A DNA stretch of 64,000 nucleotides from Mikania micrantha (taxonomy: Eukaryota > Streptophyta > Magnoliopsida > Asterales > Asteraceae). Below are positions 42,600 through 54,702 of the stretch, one piece after another (positions within the stretch are counted from its first letter, which is position 1; each line of letters begins with the position of its first letter). The stretch is from positions 56,793,741-56,857,740 of the forward strand of contig CM018689.1 of NCBI GenBank assembly GCA_009363875.1. The letters run 5' to 3'. The notes below the pieces were generated by a model. The model worked only from the letters and a program-made list of their open reading frames with translations. It had not been told where the DNA came from and searched no databases. Position numbers and translations under genes: made by a program.

Positions 42600-43594
42600 T
42601 TATTTAATAAAAGAGTAACTATTTGAACACATGGCATCATTTTAGGATATCCATGTCATATGTGTGCCACATGGCCTCATTTTTAGCTATTCACATCATA
42701 TGTGTGCCACATGTCAATACTATATTAATTCAAGATATTTTAAAAATTAATTTCATTTAATAAATATAATTAATTCATACTTTAAATAAGGTAAATTAAT
42801 TAAGTCAAATTATCTTTAAATGTTAATAAAAATACAATCATGTCAAAATGTTCATTTTTTGATCAATAATTTTGAAATTCAAAATTTTCAAATCTTATAT
42901 TCAAATATTCAATTAATTTTAATCAATGAATACTAATTTAACTAAATTTACTTGTCAAGATACATAATTTAAAAGTTTAATATTCTAGCTAAAAAAAACA
43001 AAGACGAATGAAAGGCAATTATTATATATGGATATTTATAATTTTTAATAATTTAATGTCGTTAAATGGTAAAAATACAATATGTTAAATAATAATAAAT
43101 ATGTTGTGTGTGTGTTTTTTTTTTTGAAAAACTAAGTTTTAGTTCTTAATTTGTATGTGCATATATTATGTAATAATATACAGTTTTTGATATGAGGTTC
43201 GTATGATTATTAAACCTATAATAATAGCACTTTATAAATTATGATTTTTAAAACATTTGTTGTCAATATATAATTTATACTATCATATTTAACACATTTC
43301 AATGATTTTTTATTTCTTTTTCTTAGATAAATTAATCAACATATTAAGGGAAACTTTAATTTGTTATTATATGTAACACGAAATTTTTATCATATCAAAT
43401 ATTTATTACAATATTGTTTTTGTATATACAATCTTGTATATAAAAAAATGTTTGAAATTTGTAAAGTATACTATTTTTCCTTTTAGAAAATATTAAAAAG
43501 TTTATTTTATCTATATCTAATTTTTATAAGTGATCAATTTAACAAATGTTTATTTTTTATACAACTCCGTGTTGTACACGGGTTACTAACCTAG
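42600..43594 (+). mobile_element. Helitron, 3' end clear, 5' end approximate
   Basis: 3' end: hairpin CCGTGT-TGT-ACACGG (43567-43581), nine bases, then CTAG (43591-43594) followed by host T. The 5' start is placed near TTTAATAAAAGAGTAAC by similarity to the small Helitron at 59681. AT-rich and without RepHel, so non-autonomous. Confidence 0.65.
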
Positions 43595-43604
43595 TATATA
43601 TATA

Positions 43605-44469
43605 TAGGGGATGATTCAAATAAAAACTCATTACTTTTGAGAAAACTAAAAAAACTCGTAATAAACAATCAATTTAAAAAAAATAAAAATTTCATGACTA
43701 TTCCTGAGCCGTGAGCCAAACCGAGCCAAAATCAGTTTTTTACTATTCCAGAGATTTGTGGGAGGAGATCCGGACTCGGGCGATCGTAGTGAGTCAACTA
43801 GCTAGACCGTAGTCGATACATCGTGTGGATTTGGAAACGCTTCAGAAAAGGTCGATTTCTAAAACCCCCTATGGTTGTGTTGTTTAAATTAATTGTTGTT
43901 TAAACGATTTGTAACTGGATCCTGATTTGGGAATTGTTTCGATTACGAATCGGAAGGTTATAAAATTTAAAAGCTTCCGCTGTGTTAGATCTGATCTAAC
44001 TGTTTAATCTGGTTTTGTGAAAACTGATTTAATCAATTAATGTGATTAATTGAAACTGATTAAATGAAAAGTAACCTAAAATTCCCAACAGTATATATAT
44101 TTGTGTGTGTATAGTTTGTATATCCTGTGAAAATCTGATCTTAACTATTTGGGCCGATCCGTTTGAAATCTTTAAAATAAATATGTGGTCAAATATATAT
44201 AACTTTTTTATCCTGTGAAAATCCGATCTTAGAGAAAAAAACCCTTAAACCTTATATGGTCCGTCTATTTGAAATCTTAAAAATAAATATGTGATCCACA
44301 GGAAGAGATTTACGTATTAAATGGTGATAAATTTACGAAAACTCATAAGAGAATAAAGTGTTTTAAATGTGTTACAACGATGTTTTTCTAAAAATCTAAG
44401 ATTTGGCTTCAATATAGACGAAATTATTTGGGTTAATGCTTAAAGAGTAAATTATTTTAAGATCACAAT

Positions 44470-44508
<39 letters not shown>
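43605..44508. repeat. Degenerate fold-back/TIR element ends and (TA)n runs
   Basis: GGGGGATGATTCAAATAAAAAC at 43608 opens one element. From 44110 to 44330 two partial copies of the CTGTGAAAATCxGATCTTA family lie head to tail, followed by an (AT)n run at 44472-44508. Boundaries are not resolved. Confidence 0.5.
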
Positions 44509-44511
<3 letters not shown>

Positions 44512-44760
44512 TTGAATCCAATGAAAACCCAACCTTAAAGAGAAAAACCCTTAAACCCTATATGAGCCATTAATTTGAAATTTTGAAAATAAATGTGGTC
44601 CACATTAACCTATGTTAAAAATGATTTGTTTATTCAAAACCCAATTTTTTATTCAGGTTTAATTTGGACCACATATTTATTTTTAAGATTCCAAATCAAT
44701 GACTCACATAGGGTGTAAGGGTTTTCTTTTCAAGATTGGGTTTTCATAGGATTCAATCCT
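44509..44760. mobile_element. Fold-back MITE (252 bp)
   Basis: AGATTGAATCCAATGAAAAC at the left and, reverse complemented, AGGATTGAATCCTATGAAAA at the right. The arms match over about 110 bp each. Inserted between (AT)n and (TATG)n. Same family as 30754-31196. Confidence 0.85.
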
Positions 44761-44840
44761 TATGTATGTATGTATGTATGTATGTATGTATGTATGTATG
44801 TATGTATGTATGTATGTATGTATGTATGTATGTATGTATG
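44761..44840. repeat. (TATG)20 microsatellite
   Basis: Twenty perfect TATG units, 80 bp, directly at the end of the MITE. Confidence 0.98.
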
Positions 44841-45025
44841 GAGATTCATTCTATTGAGAATCAACAAATTTTAAAGAACTAAAAAAACACATTTATAACC
44901 ACAAGTTTTGAAAGGAATAAAAGAATTTCCCTTTAATATAGGGGAGGTTACCTTTACACTCTTCAAATTGTGGCTAGAAATGATTCTTTTAGTTCTTAAC
45001 TTATATTGGTTTTCAATTAAACATC

Positions 45026-45028
<3 letters not shown>
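44841..45028. mobile_element. Small fold-back MITE
   Basis: Left end GAGATTCATTCTATTGAGAA and right end (reverse complement AGGGGATGTTTAATTGAAAA) are loosely inverted; inner words AAAGAACTAAAA / TTTTAGTTCTTAA pair. Followed by (TA)n 45029-45064. Confidence 0.55.
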
Positions 45029-45067
<39 letters not shown>

Positions 45068-45689
45068 GGAGGTTCCTAAGAAAACTAAGAGATTTTAGAA
45101 AACTAAAAAAACCTTCATCTAACCGTTAAATAATCAGATCAATGGATGTAATTCGAAGTGGCATGATTGTAAATAAGATTCATTTAAAAAATTAATTAAA
45201 AAAATCAAAAGGGTATATTGGGTAAGTGGGTGGAAGTTATTTTTGGAACATTAAATTTGTAACCGTGGAAAATTTTTAATGAGATACGGTTTCCAAATGT
45301 CCCGTAGATGAACGAAATTTGATTTCATTGATTCCAAATTCGAATGAGAGAGCAGAGGCATTCTGGTGGACGATTTCTTGCGACTTCACACACCTTCGAC
45401 AGGAGTTTCTTCAAATCAGTTCTTTGAACGTGAAGGCTAGTTCGATTGAAGAAGTTTCTTTAAAAAAGGTTAGTATTACTGTATTTTTTTTACAAATTCA
45501 AGTATCGGTTTTAGGGCTTTGCATAAATGAAACTTAATTCGACTGCATGTGGTTTTTTAGGGGTTTTTTTTGATAAATTGATTAACCATTGTTTATGGAT
45601 GATTTTAAATCAATTGTTGGTGATTACAGATATGTAATCGAACCATAAAGCAATTTTTATAGTGATTATTGGTTTGTTTCGATTTGAAG

Positions 45690-46281
45690 AATCCATCGAT
45701 TCGATTAATTGATAACATGCATGAGACACAAAGCATGGTAGGTCTTCGTGATGATCCAGATTATATGAAAAAAGATACGCCTTATAAAGTGGTAAGTTCT
45801 ATTACGTATATGTAAGTAACATATATTACACGATCAGGTAATTATTAATCTGATTACATACATGTAATCAAATTACATGTTAAGTGTTGGTTTTTATTAT
45901 ATCATGTGTCCATTGTAGATTAATGTGTTTGCTTATAAATTAATGCAGAAATATATCTTCTTGATGTATATGTATTTGGTGGGTCACCCAAAGGCCGCAG
46001 AAATCGAAGCAAGTCAAATTGAGAAGCTAAGAATCAGTTGTGCTACAACCAAGAATTTCGTGGATTGCGGCATTTTTGTGATGAGGCATATGGAGATGTT
46101 TATGGGTAATCATACGAGGGCTTGGGATTGTGGATTTTCGAAAGACGAAAGAGCTAAAAAGACGAAGTGCATTTTGTTAAGGAAGAAGTATGCATAAAAA
46201 ATGTTGACATGTGACATTAACAGGCACAAAGACAGGGTGTTGAAGGAGGCCAACGACTTGGACAATGAAACAGACAAATAG
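45690..46281 (+). pseudogene. ULP1-like cysteine protease C-terminal fragment, broken
   Basis: Two exons in agreement with GT-AG: 45690-45791 (contains SIRLIDNM, the conserved Asp segment of ULP1/SENP peptidases) and 45919 onward (contains FVDCGIFVMRHMEMFMG with the catalytic Cys in DCG). The second exon stops at TAA 46195-46197, but the same frame continues with a family-like tail (INRHKDRVLKEANDLDN) to TAG at 46279-46281. The catalytic His region and the rest of the N-terminus are absent. ULP1 enzymes remove SUMO; this copy cannot be active. It is cargo of the surrounding TIR element. Confidence 0.8.
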
Positions 46282-46897
46282 TTGCAGTAGATTACTTCAT
46301 TTGTTGATGACAAATGTTCTGAACATCTTTTGTTAGTAGCTTTAAAAATTTTTATTCTTAAAATTAGAATATTATGCTATGTTTTATCTGCTAATACATT
46401 TTAGTGTGTTATGAACACATGTGTTTTTAATATAATTATTCCAGTGTTATCATTCAATTAGGTTAATAATCGTATTTACAATTATAATTTTTGATTACAT
46501 GTATGTAATCAAATTATATGTGAGATGTTGAAAATTGGCTAATGTTGCATGTGAATTGGCTGAGGCGACCTGTAGCTTGGCCTGGGTGTGCTGTATGGAC
46601 TTATGGGTCGGCCAAAGGGTTGTGTGTTTGTCATGTAGTGTAATGGCAGGTGCATCCGAGGCCCTGCTGGGACTTCCCGGTTACCATTTTATTCTAATTG
46701 GTTATTAAATGGTATGGATTGTATGATCTACATCAAAGGTTGTTTTTTGATCTCTTGTTTGGACTTGTGGGTTAATCATGTTGGTTCCATTTTTGGCAAA
46801 CGTTTCTTGCAAATGCTTCACTCGTGCACTGCAATAGGTCTTTGGTTACATGTATGTAATCACAATTGATAACATGGATATACTTCATCTCCCAAAC

Positions 46898-48360
46898 ATC
46901 GCTTGAACTACATAGGCAGAGATGCAGTTACATATATGTAATCACAAGTTAATTCATTTGCATTATGTGTAAATAAATGTTGATTACATGTATGTAATCA
47001 AATATATAATTAACAGGTTGATTACATTTATGTGGTTTATAAAAATTGAATCACAATTGATAACATGTATATACTTCAACAGGTTGATTACACTTATGTA
47101 GATTATATATGAACGGTTAGCATTAGAATCCCCACTTTTGGTAGTCCCCTTTTGACTTTGACTAGTAAACCTGCAAAAAAACCCATGTAATGTTGATCTC
47201 AAACTAGACCCACCCATAGCACCAAGAACTCACATCATTTTTAACGGTCTTACCTGTTATAAAAACATCCCACCATCTCTATTCTCTCCAAACTATTTGT
47301 ATCCATTAAAAAATGGATCATTCAAATGACTTTTTTGACTCAAAAACTCCCACCAGCTCCCAAACATTCATCGCTTGAACTACATAGGCAGAGCTGCAGT
47401 TACATATATGTAATCACAAGTGAATTTATTTGCATTATAGGTAAATAAATGTTGATTACATGTATGTAATAAATTTTGATTACATGTATGTAACTAAACA
47501 TATAATAAACAGGTTGATTACAGATATCTTGTTTATAATATTTGATTTCTGAAAGATTATATGTAATGATTACATCTATGTAATCAAGCATATCTTACAA
47601 ATGAATCACAATTGATAACATGTATATACTTCAACAAGTTGATTACAGTTTTGTATATTATATATGAACGGTTAGCATTAGAAACCCCGCCGTTGGTAGT
47701 CCCCTTTCGACTTTGACCATTAAACCTGCAAAAAACACATGTAATATTGATCCTAGAATGTCTTGGGCAAGGAGTTATACTACTACCAACCCCAGCAAAT
47801 AGGCTTTTTCTTTTTTCGCACAGACTTAAAATACATCATTAGCAGATTGGAACCAACCCGAATGCACCCCCTTTCCCCACCTACATCACCTCTACTCTCA
47901 TCAATCATAAAGAACCATAGATAATTGATCCCAAACCAGACCCACCCATAGCACCAAGAACTCACATCATTTTTAACGTTCTTATACCTGTTATAACCCA
48001 TCCCACCCTCTCTATTCCATCTATAAGAAAATAAATAAATATTCATTAAATAATAAAACATAAAGATTAACCAATGCATTTTAATCTCTTTAAAATTTAA
48101 TTCGTCCCACCAGGCAACTCCTTGCATGTGTATAGACAAACACCACTGTTGTAACAAGAAAATGCACTCAAACTCCAAGTTTTTTGTTTCCATTAAAAAA
48201 TGAATCATTCAAATGACTTTTTTGACTCAAAAACACCCTCAAGCTCTCAAACGTTCATCGCTTGAACTACATAGGCAGATCTGCAGTTACATATATGTAA
48301 TCACAAATGAATTCATTTGCATTATGTGTAAATAAATGTTGATTACACGTATGTAATCAA
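46898..48360. repeat. Tandem block duplication inside the TIR element
   Basis: ATCGCTTGAACTACATAGGC occurs at 46898, 47370 and 48257. The following 300 bp, with ACGGTTAGCATTAGAA, GGTAGTCCCCTTT and AGCACCAAGAACTCACATCA, recur in order. Second unit is 887 bp against 472 bp because of extra sequence around 47745-47930. Confidence 0.85.
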
Positions 48361-49470
48361 TGTGGGATGTATTATTAAAATTCATAATTTGTATCAATAT
48401 ACTTTATGTTCTTCTCCAAACATTGTAACCTGTATCGTTAACAAAAAAAAGTCATAAAATTGTAACCTCTGAATGCCTATCATGTCTGAAATTTGCTCCG
48501 TTCGATTGGCTAAACTAAGTTCTTCTACTACTTGCATTGAAACAATATCAAAAATCATATTTGTGTATTAATACAATTTACATTTTTTATAAAAAAGAAG
48601 AAAAAAGTGTGTCTTGTACTACTTGCATTGTAACAATATCAAAATGTTACATCTGTTCAACAACCAAAAAAACATTAATGAATAACTAAAAACATTGATT
48701 GTAAAGTGTAATACATCTGTAAAGTGCAACACCTTCTTGTTGAACACCAGAAATGATTGTCATTTGATAAAATTGATCTGCTCGATTGATTAAATTAGAA
48801 TGATGTTCACTATCTTCCATGTTGATCGTCTATTACATTCAGTTGTTGATCATTTGCGCTATCAGAATTCATTTCAGTGATAGAACAATCCATTTCGAGC
48901 AAAATGTAGGCTTGATTCGAACCCCCTGTTTACAGAACGAGTTTCTTGTTTTCTGTAGACACATGAAACGCATCTGAAACATAAAAAATTGCAAAAATCG
49001 ATCTCATTATGATACGATTCTCAGTTATGAATCCACTTTCATCAAATATATGTTGAATCGGATTACTTTATTGGCATGATTCTTGATTTTTCAGATTTTT
49101 TGTTTTTTTTAATATGTTCGATCGCAATCACGTAAACAAATAATCTGTAAATTTGAATTCAATATGATATGCTTGTCAATATGTAGTCAGAATCTTGATT
49201 TCAATTTATATGAATCTCAATTTTATATGAACCCTAATTCAAGAAATCAACGATTTACAGTTACTGTTAACATCCAGATGATGTATTAATGATTGATATT
49301 TAAAAAAGGAATGAAATAAATTAAATACAAATTAATTAAATAATGGTTTTGCAAAATTACTGTTATATCCTTTTTTATTAAAATAAAATAAAAATACTCT
49401 AAATTATTTGATTGGTTGTTGGGAGTTTTCTTGGTTTTCTTAGAAACTATTGGTTTTCTCATGAACCTTC

Positions 49471-49520
<50 letters not shown>
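49471..49520. repeat. (CT)n(TA)n(CA)n composite microsatellite
   Basis: Abuts the right TIR of the preceding element. Confidence 0.9.
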
Positions 49521-49609
49521 GGGTTGGATCCAATAGAAAGAGATTTTTGTTTAAAAAGTAGGAAACAATATAAGTTTAAATGTGACATGCTTAAAATATA
49601 TAAAAAAAT

Positions 49610-49765
49610 GTAGTATAAAAAACAAATACCGTACAAAAAACAAAAAATTCAGTATAAAAAACAAAAAGTTTAATATAAAAAATTAAAAATACAATATAAA
49701 AATAAAAATCAAGTACAAAAACAAAAATCAAGTACAAAAAAATAAAAATCCGCTACAAAACACCA
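49610..49765. repeat. Short A-rich minisatellite
   Basis: About eight degenerate units of AGTATAAAAAACAAAAA / AAGTACAAAAACAAAAATC, roughly 17-20 bp each. Confidence 0.75.
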
Positions 49766-49776
49766 CACGTTATTAT

Positions 49777-50182
49777 GGTGCTGTTTGTTTTTCAATAAAA
49801 AGTCTGCGCAACCCTTTTTGTCTACGCCGCACAGAGCACGCACAGACATTGGCATTTACAGACTATTTGTTATTTCGAAGATGTTTTATTAAAAATCTGC
49901 AGGGACCACACACCATCACCCACCACCGCCCGCCACCACCACCGGCGGTCACCACCACCACCATCACCGTCGGCCACTACCGTCGGCCACCCCCACCACC
50001 ATCACCGTCGGCCACCACCGTCCATACACCATCGCAAATTTATTTTAACAATCAAGAAACGTTAAAAAAACAAACACTTTTTTTTCATACAGACTGCAGA
50101 CATTTGGTCCACTTCTTCTACAGATATCTGCAATTGTGGTTCGCAGACTGCAGACATTTTACCTCTTAAAAGGAAACAACAA
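49777..50182 (+). repeat. GC-core dispersed repeat, copy 1
   Basis: GGTGCTGTTTGTTTTTC at the left, TACCTCTTAAAAGGAAACAA at the right, CAGACTGCAGACATTT words inside, and a GC-rich CACCACC core (49905-50030). The inverted copy is at 55625-56027. The core yields Pro/His/Thr-rich frames that are not genes. Probably a non-autonomous DNA transposon. Confidence 0.7.
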
Positions 50183-51782
50183 CTATAACTTTTTGTACAT
50201 GGTGTTTAATGGTTCTTTACATGGTGTTTTGCCTTTGTATATGCCTATATGGTGTTAAATCTATACGACTATACGTGCTTTTAATTAAGTTTTGTACATG
50301 ATATTTTAACATTTGAACAACGTGTTTTAAGGTTGTATATTTTAATGTTCTGTACATGATGTTTTGGGTTTTTCACAAGGAATTTTAAAGGTTTTCTTTT
50401 TTACATGGTGTATAAGTTTTGTGAGTGATTTTATGATATCTATACATGGTATTTATATCTAATTAAAGTTTCTTTTGGGGGCAAAGTGTAAAACGTAATA
50501 TCCAATATGATCAAAAACTAAAACATTATGTGTAAAATGTATATACACCATGCTTAAAAACCTAATTTTTTTAAATTAAAAAAAAATAACATATCAATAT
50601 CATACTCATATTAAAGATATATTAAAAAGAATCCAATTTTAAATAATAACGTACATACAAAAAACTTACAAACAATTAAAATAATTGAAGAAAGTAACAT
50701 GTGAATAAATCATAATATACAATACTTTTTCAATATGGTTTAGAAAATTATACTCTAGTAGTAAATTTTATCAAACACGATTTAGAAAATTATACAAAAA
50801 AATTTTATCACACACACACAAATCATGCATAACGTAAATTACTTTTTTTTTAAAATATGATTTAGAAAAATACGTAATTTTAAAAGCTCAAAAAAAATCT
50901 TCAACTATAATTTAGAAATTTTACAAAGTTAAAAAAATTATAAAATTCCCCTCTTTTTAAAGAATTAGATTAGAAACCGTAATCCATTTAGAAATTTTAA
51001 TGTTCTGTACCGGGTCTACCTCGTTGTCTCGTGTCCTTTGTGTGCAAGAAATATACAGAAAAGTGACAGAATTGGTCCTTTATAAATGACTCAACGTTAA
51101 GTTTTTAATTTTCCAGTTTTAGCAGGAAAAAATAGTACAAAAAAACCAAATAATAAGTCGAGCCCCTACCAAATTCCCACCGAATATCATTAATAATTAG
51201 CAGAACTTACCAAAACTAGAAATTTTGCAACAAATTAAATGGAAATATCATATATTTTTTATAAAATTTAAAGTAACCTCAACACAAAAATATAACTAAT
51301 AGATTTGACGTACTCTTACTCTTTTAAATCTATATTTCAAAAATAAGTGTGACGAAACCTTAAATATTTATTTATTTTTCTTTTAGAAAATATAGATAAC
51401 AAGTCAAACATTTTAACCCATCTCAGAAAGTATCACTAAAAGTCCACATGTAATAACAGCTTTAATTTAATTTTCATTGATATCCATGTCCTTTCTAATT
51501 AAAATTGATATAAAACTTTAAATCTTATTTAATGGAAAAAAAACCCGGAGCGAAGCGAATAAAAGTCATGAAATCCTAATTAAAGAAATCATGAAATCCT
51601 AATTACATTTAGCTTTAAATTATAATTTTTAAAACTATGGATCATTATCGCGTATGTACTAATAATTCATAAAATTAAAGAAGGAAGAAGAAAACAATAA
51701 TTATACCTCGTAACTATTATTTGTATTAATTAAGTTATTAGCACAATATAATGATAGTAAAATTACATACAAAGCTTTTATA
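50183..51782. other. AT-rich intergenic, no gene recognised
   Basis: 50183-50480 repeats GTACATGGTGTTTTA-like words; the rest is very AT-rich without features. Confidence 0.4.
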
Positions 51783-52183
51783 CATGGACACGTTAACACG
51801 AAACGAAACGACTTTAATATGGTTTGTATTTACCTTAACATGTTTCGAGTCTAAAGCAGGTCGACGCGTTAAGACGTGAATTTTTTCGTGTCTAAATTGG
51901 TAAAAATTCGTTAACCTGCTAAAATTTGTTTATAATTTAAAATAAATAATATAATAAAATAGGTGGGTAGTCGATTACCTTCTAAAATTTCTAATTGACT
52001 AACCTTAGTTTCTTAATTAAAGGGTTCTTTAAAAACTCTTTAACGGATCATTTATAGTATTAATGGTTAATAGGTTTTTTTAACGAGTCATTTTTGTGCT
52101 TACTTGTTTAAAACGGGTTCTGTTCATGATTGAAAACAAACACAATAATTATTTGTGTCATGTTCGTTTTTACCCAGATTAAC
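51783..52183. repeat. Dispersed repeat, copy 2 (inverted relative to 29142-29531)
   Basis: Matches the reverse complement of 29142-29531 across its length: CATGGACACGTTAACACGAA start, ACCTTAACATGTTTCGxGTCTAAA, GGTTAATAGGTTTTT and GTGTCATGTTCG end. Confidence 0.6.
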
Positions 52184-52635
52184 AATTGAACCGTGGAAGC
52201 CCTTTGATTTTTCTTTGTGTTACTCGTCCAGGTCACTTAAATTTTCAGGACCGCCCCTGTAAGTCAGCAAGTGGTTTATTTGATCTTGAGTTTTGTTTAG
52301 AAGTGCATGACGATCTATTTTCCAGCTTACTTTAATGTAATTTTTCTCCTGTTACAACAATTCGACATAGAATTCTAATCACAAATTCAACTTTTTACGA
52401 CAGGTCCAGTTATTATTTAACAATTCGTCAAATTTTAAACCAAATCGTTAAGACTTTATTAGCAAATACGAGGTTATTTTTAATACGTTTTTGTTAAATT
52501 GAATGTATAGTAGATTGACATAAAAATAAATTACATGTTTAATAATCAACTGTTCATTAACCAATTACAGGTTATTAATAGATTATTATTATTTTTAGTA
52601 CATAGCTAGGGCCTCTAAAACCTACCATCGACATT

Positions 52636-52822
52636 TTTTTTAAACGGCGAAGCTCTCAATCGTGTGAACCCACTTTTTCCAGGTCATGTCACCAAAGTCT
52701 AGTTATCTGGACCCCCTGACCCCCCCTCAAACCTCTTTTTCGCTGCGGGAGGGATTTGAACCCAAGGCCTACCATTTGAAAGAATCTTGAGGTATTATTA
52801 AGGCAATGCCTCATTGGTACCT
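52636..52822 (-). mobile_element. tRNA-derived SINE, same family as 15818
   Basis: Minus strand: AATGAGGCATTG head, box B GGTTCAAATCC, a CCTCCCGCAGCGAAAA segment and an AGCTTCGCCGTTTAAAAAA end. Flanks share CCTAC and CGAC but the target duplication is eroded. Confidence 0.85.
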
Positions 52823-54489
52823 ACGACTTATAATCTATCTTTTTTAGCTGAAAAAGATTTTTGAAAGGTGAATTTAGGATGTTTAAAGAAGAGTTTGATA
52901 TTCTAGGTTTTTCAAGTTAGGTTTCATGTCTAAACAATGTAATAGCTTCATACAAATGATACAAGTTGGATCTTCATTGAGAATTAGTTTCTTTCGCAGG
53001 GCGTTCGTTCCGTTTCTCTTACTAATCACTCATATTATGTTCCTATATGTGATTTCTCTTTCAATAGGAGGAATCTCCTTTTTTATCGACTGAGTACACT
53101 TATTGTCATTAAACAATAAACAATGAAAGCCCTGACTTCATAAGCTGACCCACGCTAAATAACTTGCAGTTAATTTCAGGAGCAAATTGAACTTAATGGA
53201 TGCCAATCTTATCACCTATGTTGTTATGATGCAATTGTTTTCTTTTTTTCTTTTTTTTTTTTGATCTTCCTCTTCTTATTATACATTTTTGGCCAGATTA
53301 TTTAATAGTTCATGTGTTGTGTGATCAACAAATAGATATTTATTTGGTTAGAAGAGGGTGGTGCCTCCTAGACTTTCCTGAAGGAGAGGTCTTGATTTCG
53401 AGTATCAACTGAAGCAAAAAAATGCTTTATGTGTTAAGAGAAGAGTTTTCCTAGTGTAAGTTTCTTTCTAGATGATAGAGTCAATATGTCAATTTAAACA
53501 GTAACACTTGACGTTAGCTATTAGAAAAGGGCCTACTTCCAAGACGAATGTTATAGTGAGTGATTCGGTTAGGGAGTGAGTTTTGAGAACGTTGGTTTTC
53601 ATGACGTAATATTTACACATAATCAAAAATAACTACTATATACCAGTTTAGTCACCGATACTTTAATGTTATAATTTTATCACTTTACTAAATTGCTATT
53701 TAAGGAAAAAAAACACTGGTTTAATTATTAAAGTATAATAATAAGTTATGAAGAACAATTCATATTTATTTAAAAAATTGTAAATCAAATAAAAACAATA
53801 ACATGCAAAAAAAAGTCAAAAGTCGGCGCGTAACAGCCAAAAACTAACTTTACTCCGGAGCCGATCGACGGAAACTATCATAACCGTTTGAAACCGCCGC
53901 ATAATCATTGTGTCATGCAACACTTTTTCCTTTCTTATTTTATTCCTTTTAACCTTTGTTATATTTATATTAAATTACTATTTTAAGATTTTTATAACGT
54001 AACGCATAAGACATAATAATATTTTTCATCTATATTAAAAATCTTTATAACCAATTTATGGAAACTTAATTTATGTCTTTCTATTAGTTGTATGATCGAT
54101 GTAGCAACTTTTGGGTTTTAATCGTTTTACTCCACCATAACGCGCTATAACTTTGCTTGTAATATAGCATTTGGTAAAAAGTCTTACTTCTTTATGGTTT
54201 AGGGAAGATATAGCATCATGTCCCTTGTGTCTATCCTAAAATAGGACTTAGTAAATTTAAACCTTATTCACGACAAATTGACAAATTGTGTTAAAAAAAT
54301 CAAGTTAATATAATTAGCTATATAGTTTGACCAAGTTAATTAATTGTACGTATTGAGGAATTTTAAAAATAATGTTTTTTTTTAATACCTAACACACTAT
54401 TTACAGTCTTTTAAACTATATTTTCTTTCGAAATTATGGATGTTCAAGTTTTGAACTTTAAGTTTCATTCGAAAAAGGTTTTTCTCTTA
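52823..54489. other. Intergenic, possible SINE relic
   Basis: At 53336-53420 the words GGTGGTGCCTCCTAGAC and GAGGTCTTGATTTCGAGT could be a worn tRNA-like head, but without target duplication. No gene seen in the remainder. Confidence 0.35.
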
Positions 54490-54702
54490 CTAGCCTCTTA
54501 ACAGTCATTAAAAAGCTACCTTTTAATGTGTCATAACCTGTTAAAAATTAATAGGTAATCTTAAGTTTGAATGGTTAAGAGGTAACATTAAGAGGTAGCC
54601 TTTTAACCATTCAGACTTAAGGTTACTTCTTAACCATTTAGAGGTTATGAACCATTAAGAGGTAGCCTCTTAATGGTCATTAAGAGGCTACCAAACAGCC
54701 CA
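54490..54702. repeat. AAGAGGTAGCC-word MITE-like repeat
   Basis: Many direct and inverted copies of TTAAGAGGTAGCC / CCTCTTAACxATTC in 210 bp, ending CTACCAAACAGCCC, the usual style of hAT MITE ends. Left boundary and target duplication uncertain. Confidence 0.55.

Larger units (their letters stand above)
45065..49473 (+). mobile_element. 4.4-kb TIR element carrying a ULP1-like fragment
   Basis: Left end GGGGGAGGTTCCTAAGAAAA and right end (reverse complement) GAGGAAGGTTCATGAGAAAA, with further AGAAAACxAAGAAAACT words on both sides. It sits between (TA)n and a (CT)n(TA)n run, so the target duplication is masked. Contents: a ULP1-like two-exon fragment (45690-46281), tandem copies of a 0.47-0.89 kb block (46898-48360), and about sixteen copies of a TGATTACATGTATGTAATCA-like palindrome. 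ULP1 domains are carried by several plant Mutator-like elements (Kaonashi type), which makes that the best guess; no transposase is left. Confidence 0.7.

Noticed and set aside
49849..50169. Pro/His/Thr-rich 106-codon frame
   Set aside because: It covers the CACCACC core of a dispersed repeat whose inverted copy at 55.7 kb does not keep the frame.
53336..53420. tRNA/SINE-like head
   Set aside because: Only a loose box B and no target duplication or tail could be defined.
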